This document shows, piece by piece, positions 1 through 5,107 of a stretch of DNA of 7,034 bases. A model generated the notes under the pieces. That model did no database searches. It saw nothing but the letters and a program-made list of their open reading frames with translations, and had not been told where the DNA came from. The position numbers were made by a program, and so were the translations under genes. This DNA comes from Candidatus Peribacteraceae bacterium (GTDB taxonomy: Bacteria > Patescibacteriota > Gracilibacteria > Peribacterales > Peribacteraceae), in assembly GCA_013140485.1 (NCBI GenBank), contig JABFSS010000078.1, positions 1 through 7,034 on the forward strand. The letters are read 5' to 3'. Every line of letters starts with the position of its first letter. The first letter of the stretch is position 1.

Positions 1-272
1 ACGGCTCCAAAGAGAACCGCTACACCGGTTCGTGGATCAAAATCACCGCCGACGTGGTGGGGACCGAACAGTTCGTGCTCGATCCTTTGTCGCAGGTCGG
101 CGCGAAGTTCGGGAAGAAAGTGCGCGAAGCGATCGCCGGCCTCTCCGTTCACGACGCGCAGAGGATTCTGCGCAACTTCCCCGAAGTCGATCGCGTCGAG
201 ATCCGCTTGTGGCCGCCGTGGGCCGGAGTGCTGCCGTCGATACCGTCGAATATTCGGATTACGCCGCAGTAA
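1..272 (+). CDS. C-terminal end of an unrecognised protein (partial, 5' cut by the window)
   Basis: An open frame enters from the left edge (first full codon at position 3) and ends at a TAA at 270-272, giving about 89 residues. The visible part reads GSKENRYTGSWIKITADV at its start and has a charged amphipathic middle (KFGKKVREAIAG). It ends in a segment FPEVDRVEIRLWPPW followed by a short Pro/Ile-rich tail. No signal peptide or membrane segment is present in this part. The ending (a 'valley' helix-loop, then a beta-strand with WPPW and a PSNIRI tail) resembles, from memory only, the C-termini of large Patescibacteria proteins annotated as baseplate-J-like, so that name is a weak guess. The reading frame has the same composition as its neighbours. 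It is followed by the repeat-rich spacer before the DUF218 gene. Confidence 0.7.
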   Translation, partial: GSKENRYTGSWIKITADVVGTEQFVLDPLSQVGAKFGKKVREAIAGLSVHDAQRILRNFPEVDRVEIRLWPPWAGVLPSIPSNIRITPQ

Positions 273-292
273 GAGGACGGAGAGGGCGAGCC

Positions 293-356
293 ACGGTAAA
301 GAGGGTGAAGAGGAAATCCTCTTTACCGTCTTTACCCTCTCAGTCCTCTTTACCCT
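293..356. repeat. CTCTTTACC repeat cluster with inverted copy (possible stem-loop)
   Basis: The 12-mer ACGGTAAAGAGG at 293-304 is perfectly complementary to CCTCTTTACCGT at 318-329, allowing a 12-bp stem with a 13-base loop. Further direct copies of the CTTTACC core follow at 330-336 and 345-356. The copy at 345-354 could therefore compete with 318-327 for the same partner. A shorter alternative stem (308-313 with 318-323, loop AAAT) also exists. No T-run follows, so it is not a classical intrinsic terminator, although it sits just after the stop of the upstream gene and just before the -10 of the next. Confidence 0.55.
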
Positions 357-362
357 TATAAT
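357..362 (+). promoter_or_regulatory. -10 box (TATAAT) for the DUF218 gene
   Basis: A perfect TATAAT lies 7 bases before the GTG at 370. Transcription would be expected to start about 6-8 bases after the hexamer, on or next to that GTG, so the mRNA would be leaderless. No convincing -35 hexamer is visible at 16-18 bases upstream. Confidence 0.45.
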
Positions 363-369
363 CTTCTCC

Positions 370-993
370 GTGACTCTCAAAATTCTTCATACCGTGCGGC
401 GTCTGTGTCTGTTTATTGGCCTTCCCATAGCCATTTTTTACGCTTCAACCGTTCTCTTCGTCTACCAGCGGATGGACGGAAACGGCGTCAGTACCGCCGA
501 CTGTGCCATCGTGTTTGGCGCTGCCGTACGCCCCGTTTTCAATGATGACGGAAAGATCACGGCGTACACCGCGGGGCCGGGGATTGCCCGGAGGGTCGCC
601 ACTGCGGCTGAGCTCTTCGAGCAGGGGAGGATTCACCGTCTGTTTTTTTCCGGGGGAAGGGGAGTGGGGAATACCAAGAGCGAAGCGCAGGTGATGAAAG
701 AATATGCGGTGTCACTCGGAATTCCGTCGGAACGCATCACATTGGAAGAGGATTCGAGCAGTACGTGGGAAAACCTTCTGTACACCCGGCCCTTGACATA
801 TGACTGTCATGGCGTGCTCGCCATCAGTGACGCGTATCACTTGGCGCGCATCCGCATGATTGCGCATATCCAGGGCTGGGAGCTGCCGACGTACCCTGCG
901 GAGCCCAGGCCGCAGATGCTGTTTATTGCCAGAAGTCTCCTACGCGAAGCCATTGGCGTGGATTTGCTTGTATTGATGCAATTGTTAACATAA
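370..993 (+). CDS. DUF218 / YdcF-SanA-like membrane-anchored protein
   Basis: The protein has 207 residues. Residues about 12-32 form one hydrophobic segment near the N-terminus, which predicts an anchor with the domain outside the membrane. Residues 44-190 carry the DUF218 pattern: ADCAIVFGAAV (43-53), SGGRG (94-98), SEA (104-106), the acidic stretch EEDSSSTWENL (126-136) and SDAYHLARIRM (153-163). E. coli SanA and YdcF belong to this family. SanA affects envelope barrier function; the biochemical activity of the family is not well settled, so I give no reaction. The start is the GTG at 370, chosen because it precedes the membrane segment directly and sits 7 bases after a TATAAT; there is no ribosome-binding site. 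Its TAA stop lies inside the dif-like site shared with the next gene, 15 bases before the xer GTG. Confidence 0.85.
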   Translation: MTLKILHTVRRLCLFIGLPIAIFYASTVLFVYQRMDGNGVSTADCAIVFGAAVRPVFNDDGKITAYTAGPGIARRVATAAELFEQGRIHRLFFSGGRGVGNTKSEAQVMKEYAVSLGIPSERITLEEDSSSTWENLLYTRPLTYDCHGVLAISDAYHLARIRMIAHIQGWELPTYPAEPRPQMLFIARSLLREAIGVDLLVLMQLLT

Positions 994-1010
994 AATGCAT
1001 TATGTTAAGT
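983..1010. other. dif: dif-like Xer recombination site
   Basis: This is a 28-bp site with the classical 11-6-11 layout. The right arm TTATGTTAAGT (1000-1010) matches the E. coli XerD arm TTATGTTAAAT at 10 of 11 positions. The left arm TGTTAACATAA (983-993) matches the XerC arm at 7 of 11 positions, including the terminal CATAA. The spacer is AATGCA (994-999). The inner 9 bases of the two arms are perfect inverted repeats. It overlaps the stop codon of the DUF218 gene and the first possible start codon of the Xer recombinase gene. Known XerS/difSL and XerH/difH systems also place the site close to the recombinase gene. It could additionally or instead be an autoregulatory operator for the recombinase. 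Confidence 0.65.
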
Positions 1011-1980
1011 GGTAAGTATTGTGGATAAGTCATCCTCTCCTCCGCCGGCCCGTACACCCAATGCTTTGTCGAAGGCCATCGACAGGTACCTCACGTTCCT
1101 CAAGGCGGAAGAAAATAAATCTCCGCTCACGATCAGCGCGTATCGAGAGTCATTGGATCTCCTTCTTCGAATAAGTGATATCACCGATCCCCGACTCTTC
1201 GATAAAAGCTCCATTCGCATCTACAAGTCCGCTTTACACTCGTACCGGGCCCGGAGCGGCAAAGAGCTGACGGTACGTACCAAGAATCACCATCTGACCA
1301 TTCTTCGCGCATTTCTGCGGTATTTGACACGTGAAGAGGAAATGGATGTGTATTCGTCGGATAGAGTCACCCGTTTCAAAGAAGAGCAGCGGAAGGTCAA
1401 AGTGCTGTTCACCGAAGAACTGGAGAGGCTCCTGACGGCACCGAATACATCCACAAAGGAGGGGAAGCGCGACGCGGCGATGCTGCATCTGTTCTTCTCG
1501 ACAGGTCTGCGTCTCGCGGAGCTCAGGGGACTCAACCGCAAAGACCTCAATTTCACGACACGCGAGATCTCCGTCCGCGGCAAGCGAGGCAAGATCCGGG
1601 TGGTCTTTGTGAGCGACAGGGCGGCTGACGCCCTCAAAGAATACGTTGAGAGCCGTTTGGATCACTTGAATCCCCTGTTCATCCGCCATCATGACAAAGC
1701 ATCCACGGCTCTGCCCCCCGGCGAAGAATTCCGCCTCTCACGCATTTCCATCTACAACGCCGTCAAAAAGTACGCCCGGCAGGCAGGAATCGTCAGTGAC
1801 CCGTCACCGCACACGCTGCGCCACTCCTTCGCGACCGATTTACTCAGAAATGGCGCTGATCTCAGGTCCGTGCAGGAAATGCTCGGGCATAAGGATCTTT
1901 CCACCACCCAGATCTACACCCACGTCACGAATCCCCGCCTTAAAGAGGTCCATAAGAAGTTTCATGGCAAGGAAGCGTAA
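1009..1980 (+). CDS. xer: Xer-type tyrosine recombinase (XerC/XerD family)
   Basis: This is a 323-residue site-specific recombinase, expected to resolve chromosome dimers at dif. Residues about 20-120 form the SAM-like core-binding domain (AIDRYLTFLKAEENKSPLT, then helices). The catalytic domain follows with the complete set of active residues: R168 in TGLRLAEL, K192 in the RGKRGKIRVV hairpin, H268 and R271 in HTLRH, H294 in LGHKD, and nucleophile Y303 in QIYTHV. The length is close to normal for XerC/D (about 300), with a slightly long N-terminus. I cannot say XerC or XerD; it may act alone, as XerS and XerH do. The start is uncertain: GTG 1009 lies inside the dif-like site, and GTG 1021 is an equally plausible start 12 bases later. 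There is no Shine-Dalgarno. A weak TAAAAT at 991-996 could be the -10. Recombinase binding to the site would cover the promoter, which suggests autoregulation. Confidence 0.93.
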   Translation: MVSIVDKSSSPPPARTPNALSKAIDRYLTFLKAEENKSPLTISAYRESLDLLLRISDITDPRLFDKSSIRIYKSALHSYRARSGKELTVRTKNHHLTILRAFLRYLTREEEMDVYSSDRVTRFKEEQRKVKVLFTEELERLLTAPNTSTKEGKRDAAMLHLFFSTGLRLAELRGLNRKDLNFTTREISVRGKRGKIRVVFVSDRAADALKEYVESRLDHLNPLFIRHHDKASTALPPGEEFRLSRISIYNAVKKYARQAGIVSDPSPHTLRHSFATDLLRNGADLRSVQEMLGHKDLSTTQIYTHVTNPRLKEVHKKFHGKEA

Positions 1981-2029
1981 GAATCCTCTGTATCGTCCGT
2001 CATAGGGGCATCTATTCCCCCACTTTTGT

Positions 2030-2248
2030 ATGGAAGAAGTTCGTCACATTCACGAAGACAGTGGTTCCGCATCCATCGTCATGATGGTTGCTCTTGTCAT
2101 CATTCTCGCCATCGCGGCGGGTATCGGCTTTCTCGCCTATAACGGCACTCTCTTCAGCGCTGCCGCCGATCAAGGATCGGACATCAACATCGAAGGCGAT
2201 GTCAACTTGCCGCCTTCGACCGACACTCCGCCTGCAACCACGTACTGA
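2030..2248 (+). CDS. Small single-pass membrane protein, unknown function
   Basis: The protein has 72 residues. A short acidic N-terminus (MEEVRHIHEDSGS) is followed by one strong membrane segment at about residues 16-38. An acidic, Pro/Thr-rich tail ends the protein (PPSTDTPPATTY). The topology would put the tail outside if the short N-terminus stays inside. I do not recognise a family. The ED-x-G motif just before a hydrophobic helix rich in V, M, A and L recalls a type-IVb (Flp) prepilin such as the one at 5121, but the Glu at mature position +5 is missing, so this is only a resemblance. The ATG at 2030 has no Shine-Dalgarno; a weak TCTATT lies at 2011-2016. It starts 49 bases after xer and ends 14 bases before a clear intrinsic terminator, so it may be the last gene of an xer transcript. 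Confidence 0.65.
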   Translation: MEEVRHIHEDSGSASIVMMVALVIILAIAAGIGFLAYNGTLFSAAADQGSDINIEGDVNLPPSTDTPPATTY

Positions 2249-2262
2249 TTCCGGCGACATCA

Positions 2263-2297
2263 ATCCTCCCCGCTCTCAACGGCGGGGGGATTTTTTT
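2263..2297 (+). terminator. Intrinsic terminator after the small membrane protein
   Basis: A GC-rich stem (about 2266-2273 with 2282-2289, including one G-U pair) encloses an 8-base loop. Seven T residues (2291-2297) follow after a single A. The layout is classical for Rho-independent termination in the plus direction. Confidence 0.85.
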
Positions 2298-2373
2298 GAA
2301 AGTCAGTAAAAATTCTTTGTACTCGCTTTTCCGTATGCCATGGATAAAAAGTAGGCGTGCGCTCATCCAATTG

Positions 2374-2401
2374 TTGCTTATCTCAATAAATTCTGAATAA
2401 T
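2374..2401 (+). promoter_or_regulatory. Candidate promoter for the micro-ORF / structured RNA
   Basis: TTGCTT (2374-2379) and AATAAT (2396-2401, five of six to the -10 consensus) are 16 bases apart in an A/T-rich stretch. Transcription would begin near 2408. This is the best promoter-like pair in the 350-base stretch without a conventional gene. Its -35 matches only the first three bases of the consensus. Confidence 0.35.
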
Positions 2402-2407
2402 CTCAGT

Positions 2408-2612
2408 ACTTCGCCCGAACCAATTCTCGTGGATATGAAAGGAGGTTCGAATGAAGAAGGTCACTTAACCGTGCAGCACTGAGACCCTGTGAGGTCTCTG
2501 TCTGCACGGTGCGCTCACCGCAAACAATATATAGCCCCCTGTTTGGGCACGCGGTGAGCATTAGGAGTCTGTGCCCAGTCGCACGGACTCCTTCTATTAG
2601 AGTTTGGTTTTT
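2408..2612 (+). ncRNA. Candidate structured RNA with three consecutive stem-loops
   Basis: Most of the 2249-2596 gap is explained by this element. Stem-loop 1 pairs 2468-2476 with 2502-2510 (9 bp) and, inside it, GAGACC 2481-2486 with GGTCTC 2493-2498. Stem-loop 2 pairs 2513-2521 with 2551-2559 (9 bp, perfect) and 2522-2526 with 2540-2544, leaving an unpaired GGGCAC at 2545-2550. Stem-loop 3 pairs 2563-2574 with 2581-2592 (12 bp, one G-U) with the loop CCAGTC. The three stems are separated by only 2-3 bases. A 5-codon ORF with a strong Shine-Dalgarno precedes them, and the last base of its stop codon opens stem 1. A T-rich run at 2602-2612 may end the transcript. It does not match tmRNA, SRP RNA, 6S or RNase P features that I know. 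The plus strand is chosen because of the Shine-Dalgarno and promoter; ends are approximate and function is unknown. Confidence 0.45.
2451..2468 (+). CDS. Five-codon micro-ORF (MKKVT) with near-ideal Shine-Dalgarno
   Basis: GAAAGGAGGT at 2437-2446 is complementary over 10 bases to the usual 3' end of bacterial 16S rRNA and lies 5 bases (counted from GGAGG) before an ATG that opens only five codons. It is the strongest ribosome-binding site in the window. CGAACC (2416-2421) can pair with GGTTCG (2444-2449), which would hide the 3' part of the Shine-Dalgarno. The ORF stops at TAA 2466-2468, where the first large stem-loop begins. No plus-strand gene follows closely, so it is not an ordinary leader peptide. 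It may be part of the structured RNA, or the remnant of a lost gene. Confidence 0.35.
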   Translation: MKKVT

Positions 2613-2992
2613 ATCGTGCGAACTCGCTTCCCCTTCCCAAATGCTTTCTCCACATTCTTCTGCAAATTCTTCGCCTTTACCATCGCTTCGAGGAGCAGGA
2701 TTTCCTCATCATCGTTCTTTTTTTCATCTTCGCGGGTCGAAGACCCACGCTGGGTTTGCTGCGCCTCGTACGCTCCTTCGAGCCCCGTCATCAACCGCTC
2801 CATCGACCGCATCATCGCGCCTTCCAGCGCCTGCGGAGACATCGGCTGCCGGGCGATCTCTTTCAAACGATCCGTCTTCCCGCACAGCGTGCACTTGGGC
2901 TTGTCGTTCTCCGTCCGCGCAAAGTCCCACCGGCAGCGCGTGCACAGGTAGGTGATGAGCTCTTTGGGCTGGGCTTTTTTGGAGGGCGGCAT
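2597..2992 (-). CDS. Small zinc-ribbon protein, unknown function
   Basis: The protein has 131 residues. An N-terminal zinc ribbon has two CxxC knuckles: C17-x2-C20 (LCTRC) and C34-x2-C37 (KCTLC), with 13 residues between. A Met/Glu-rich helical segment follows (about 50-80), then a highly acidic patch (88-97, EDEKKNDDEE) and a strongly basic C-terminus (113-130, KNVEKAFGKGKRVRTIKTK). This is compatible with nucleic-acid or ribosome binding, but I recognise no named family. The frame is open 34 codons further upstream, yet the ATG at 2992 is preferred. It is 7 bases after an extended -10 (TGG TATACT), and the upstream extension would run into the divergent peptidase gene. There is no Shine-Dalgarno. 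It diverges from the peptidase gene across a 73-bp promoter region, and its stop codon lies five bases beyond stem-loop 3 of the candidate RNA. Confidence 0.75.
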   Translation of the reverse strand: MPPSKKAQPKELITYLCTRCRWDFARTENDKPKCTLCGKTDRLKEIARQPMSPQALEGAMMRSMERLMTGLEGAYEAQQTQRGSSTREDEKKNDDEEILLLEAMVKAKNLQKNVEKAFGKGKRVRTIKTKL

Positions 2993-2999
2993 AGGAACA

Positions 3000-3008
3000 A
3001 GTATACCA
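3000..3008 (-). promoter_or_regulatory. Extended -10 promoter for the zinc-ribbon gene
   Basis: Read on the minus strand this is TGG followed by TATACT, an extended -10 with five of six hexamer matches. It ends 7 bases before the ATG at 2992. Transcription would start at or next to the start codon, giving a leaderless mRNA. No good -35 is seen, which is tolerable for extended -10 promoters. Confidence 0.5.
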
Positions 3009-3051
3009 GTGTGGGAAAGCATTTTTTGCCCATTATTAGGCCAATCTGAGC

Positions 3052-3057
3052 TATGCT
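3052..3057 (+). promoter_or_regulatory. Candidate -10 box (TATGCT) for the peptidase gene
   Basis: TATGCT matches four of six positions of the consensus and ends 8 bases before the ATG at 3066, again predicting a leaderless mRNA. A TTGCCC at 3026-3031 is 20 bases upstream, which is too far for a good -35. Confidence 0.35.
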
Positions 3058-3065
3058 GGCGCTGC

Positions 3066-3752
3066 ATGCAGCTCATTCTTGCGGGAGGCGGCACACCAGA
3101 ACAATCGATGAAGGTCGATCAGTTTTTTGCCGGGCATTTGTCCGGAAAAAAGATGCTCTTCATTCCCCATGCGATTTCTCCCAAACTGTGGAGCTACGAA
3201 AAAGCGTTCGAGTGGATTCAAAAATCCAAAGCTTTTGGGGGTCTCGAAATAGTGATGTGGAAAGACCTTCAGGGAAAAACAGAACAGGACATGAAAGAAT
3301 TTGATGCGCTGTACCTCATGGGTGGAAATACGTTTGAGTTGCTCCATCAATTGAGAACGTCAGGCATTCTGGAACTCATTCGCAAATTTTTAGAGAATGG
3401 AAAAATCGTCTATGGCATCAGCGCGGGTGCGTATGTCTTGGGCAAAGACATTCAGGACCGTATTCCTCCTGAGGATGAAGACAAAAACGCCATCGGACTT
3501 GAAGATCTTTCCGCACTCAATCTTCTGAAGAACTACAACGTCCATTGTCACTACATTCCACAGCATGAGGAAGCATTGATGGATTTTGAAGAGAAATCGA
3601 ATATTCCTCTTCTGGCGATTCCGGAAGAATCCGGAATATTCGTGAACGGTGACAAGTGTCTTTCGCTCGGGACCGAACCCGTCTTTATCTTCAAAAAGAA
3701 TGTCCAGAAAGTCGAAATAGCGCCAAATACGGAGTTTTCTCTCAGAGACTGA
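3066..3752 (+). CDS. S51-family peptidase (dipeptidase E / PepE-like)
   Basis: The protein has 228 residues, a normal length for the S51 family, which are cytoplasmic serine peptidases related to PepE (cleaves Asp-X dipeptides) and cyanophycinase. The N-terminus MQLILAGGGTPEQS is a Rossmann-like first strand and loop. YLMGGNTF (83-90) is the conserved glycine motif. YGISAGAYVLG (116-126) carries the nucleophile elbow with Ser119. HCHYIPQHEE (160-169) supplies candidate catalytic His residues. There is no signal peptide. The frame is open back to an ATG at 2952, but the protein fold begins at the ATG at 3066, so the longer form is rejected. The actual substrate is unknown; PepE-like proteins outside enterobacteria are often uncharacterised. 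The gene is visibly more A-rich than its neighbours, which may indicate a different history. Its last 11 bases overlap the end of tyrS on the other strand. Confidence 0.88.
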   Translation: MQLILAGGGTPEQSMKVDQFFAGHLSGKKMLFIPHAISPKLWSYEKAFEWIQKSKAFGGLEIVMWKDLQGKTEQDMKEFDALYLMGGNTFELLHQLRTSGILELIRKFLENGKIVYGISAGAYVLGKDIQDRIPPEDEDKNAIGLEDLSALNLLKNYNVHCHYIPQHEEALMDFEEKSNIPLLAIPEESGIFVNGDKCLSLGTEPVFIFKKNVQKVEIAPNTEFSLRD

Positions 3753-4905
3753 TTCTCAAAAACTTCCGCTTCCCGACCTTCAAAATTCCCTTCTCCACCT
3801 TCATTTCAATCGTCTTTACCGTGACATCGTTCATGTGAACTCCGCCCTGCTCGATCAAGCGCCGGGCCTCAGATTTTGAGGGTGCCAGCTTCTCGTTCAT
3901 GATCACGTCGATAACAAGACTCCCCTTCTCCACTTTCACTTCTTTAATGTCCTCCGGTAGTTCATGTTTGCTGAAGACGCTCGTGAATTGTTCTTCTTCG
4001 TGCTTGGCGGCGTCCGCCCCGTGGTAGAGCGTGACCACTTCGCGCGCCAGGCGCATTTTGGCGTCCTTCGGATTCATTTTGCCCTTCAAACTCTTCTCAA
4101 TTTCTTTCACCTCCGCCATCGCCATTTCGGTTACGCATTCCAGGTACGTGACGATGAGTTCGTCTTTGATCGACATCAGCTTGCCGTACATCTCCTTCGC
4201 CGAATCCTCGAGCCAGATGCAATTATCGTAGGTTTTGCTCATCTTGCGGCCATCGGTGCCTTCGATCAATTTCGTTGTCAGGACGAACTTGTCGCGCTTG
4301 CCGTAGGCTTTTTGGAGCGTACGACCGGCGAGCATGTTGAACAGCTGATCGTTGCCGCCGAGTTCGACGTCAACGTCGAGAATCACCGAATCGTAACCAA
4401 CCAGCAACGGATAGAGAAATTCCATGACGGCGATTTCCTTCTCTTGTTTGATGCGCTCCTTGAACATGTCGCGCTGGAGCATTTGTTTGACGGTAAAATG
4501 ACTCGCGAGCTCCAGTATCTTCCGGCCGTCGAGTTTCTCCAGCCATTCGTGGTTGTAGCGCAGTTCGATCTTTCCGAAGTCGAGAATCTTGCCTGCCTGC
4601 TTCTTGTACGTCTCAAAATTTTTCTCCACTTGCTCGCGCGTCAGAGCCTCACGCATTTTGTCCTGCCCGCTCGGATCCCCGATCATCGCGGTGAAGCTGC
4701 CGATCAAGAAGACCACGTGATGTCCTGCATCGGCGAAGGCTTTCAGCTTTCGTAGCGGAACGGAGTGGCCCAGATGCAGCCTGGCGCCCGTCGGGTCGAT
4801 GCCGAGGTACACGCGCATCGGCTTGCCGGATTTTTGCTTCTCTTCGGCGAGCGCGCGAGGAACCACTTCGCTGACGCCGCGGGTGAGGAGGTCGGGGGAA
4901 GACAT
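3742..4905 (-). CDS. tyrS: Tyrosyl-tRNA synthetase
   Basis: This 387-residue class I enzyme attaches tyrosine to tRNA-Tyr in the cytoplasm. The Rossmann catalytic domain has YLGIDPTGARLHLGH, with the HIGH-type motif HLGH at 44-47, IGDPSG (75-80), YPLLVGYD (165-172) and LGGNDQLFN (182-190), typical for tyrosine recognition. The second signature KMSKT is at 221-225. This KMSKS-like form is that of the TyrZ-type subgroup rather than the KFGKT form of E. coli TyrS. The C-terminal S4 tRNA-binding domain spans about 335-387 (APSKSEARRLIEQGGVHMN). The protein is complete. The ATG at 4905 is preceded at 1 base by AGGAGG, which is too close for a normal Shine-Dalgarno, and by TACACT ending 8 bases upstream. 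No T-box leader is visible. It converges on the S51 peptidase gene with an 11-base overlap and diverges from the pilin gene. Confidence 0.97.
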   Translation of the reverse strand: MSSPDLLTRGVSEVVPRALAEEKQKSGKPMRVYLGIDPTGARLHLGHSVPLRKLKAFADAGHHVVFLIGSFTAMIGDPSGQDKMREALTREQVEKNFETYKKQAGKILDFGKIELRYNHEWLEKLDGRKILELASHFTVKQMLQRDMFKERIKQEKEIAVMEFLYPLLVGYDSVILDVDVELGGNDQLFNMLAGRTLQKAYGKRDKFVLTTKLIEGTDGRKMSKTYDNCIWLEDSAKEMYGKLMSIKDELIVTYLECVTEMAMAEVKEIEKSLKGKMNPKDAKMRLAREVVTLYHGADAAKHEEEQFTSVFSKHELPEDIKEVKVEKGSLVIDVIMNEKLAPSKSEARRLIEQGGVHMNDVTVKTIEMKVEKGILKVGKRKFLRISL

Positions 4906-4913
4906 TCCTCCTG

Positions 4914-4919
4914 AGTGTA
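4914..4919 (-). promoter_or_regulatory. Candidate -10 (TACACT) and misplaced AGGAGG before tyrS
   Basis: On the minus strand TACACT (four of six) ends 8 bases before the ATG. The intervening bases are CAGGAGGA, so a perfect Shine-Dalgarno core sits only 1 base from the start codon. Either the mRNA is leaderless and the AGGAGG is coincidental, or transcription starts further up and initiation uses an unusual spacing. Confidence 0.3.
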
Positions 4920-4940
4920 CAACAATTTCTCAAAACAACC

Positions 4941-4960
4941 CCAGGACCAAACGGTCCTGG
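4941..4960. other. Perfect 8-bp stem-loop in the tyrS-pilin divergent spacer
   Basis: CCAGGACC (4941-4948) and GGTCCTGG (4953-4960) form a perfect stem with the loop AAAC. On the minus strand it is followed by GGTTGTTTT, so it could act as an intrinsic terminator for minus-strand RNA entering from the pilin side. It lies upstream of the predicted tyrS transcription start. It could equally be a protein-binding palindrome. The rest of 4961-5058 is A-rich, with only a weak CCGGCA/TGCCGG pair (4966-4971 with 4991-4996) and a possible -10 TATACA at 5037-5042. Confidence 0.45.
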
Positions 4961-5058
4961 ACTGCCCGGCAAATGAAAAAATAGATAATCTGCCGGAAGA
5001 TGAGTGTAGAACGAATAGGAATGATGACAAGATTCATATACAAAAAACGCACAGGTCT

Positions 5059-5104
5059 GTACTCTTTCTGCAGAAAAGTACCAACGGGGTACTGATCTTT
5101 TTCT
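5059..5104 (+). promoter_or_regulatory. Possible terminator/antiterminator leader of the pilin gene
   Basis: Three copies of one 5-base word allow two exclusive folds. GTACT 5059-5063 can pair with AGTAC 5077-5081, enclosing the palindrome TTTCTGCAGAAA. Alternatively AGTACC 5077-5082 pairs with GGTACT 5088-5093 (loop AACGG) and is followed by CTTTTTCT at 5097-5104, a terminator-like form. The pilin Shine-Dalgarno starts 4 bases later. This is the arrangement of an attenuator, but the stems are short and no ligand-binding domain is recognised upstream. Confidence 0.35.
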
Positions 5105-5107
5105 AAC

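Noticed and set aside
1234..1692. Minus-strand open frames (152 and 116 codons) opposite xer
   Set aside because: They are shadows of the recombinase gene, without start signals or recognisable domains.
2006..2020. GGGG...CCCC pairing between xer and the small membrane gene as a terminator
   Set aside because: It has only four base pairs and no following T-run.
2468..2592. Array of integron attC sites, considered because a tyrosine recombinase is nearby
   Set aside because: No GTTRRRY/RYYYAAC core sites flank the hairpins, there are no gene cassettes, and the recombinase lacks a visible integron-integrase insert; it fits Xer better.
2563..2592. Stem-loop 3 as a terminator of the minus-strand zinc-ribbon gene
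   Set aside because: It is placed right after the stop codon, but on the minus strand the stem is followed by AATGCTCACC with no T-tract; kept as part of the RNA candidate instead.
2952..3065. N-terminal extension of the S51 peptidase from the ATG at 2952
   Set aside because: The extension would overlap the zinc-ribbon gene start and both promoters, and family proteins begin at the MQLILAGGG strand.
3964..4755. A 263-codon plus-strand open frame
   Set aside because: It lies entirely antisense to tyrS, whose motifs are complete; the translation shows no recognisable domain and is a shadow of the codon bias.
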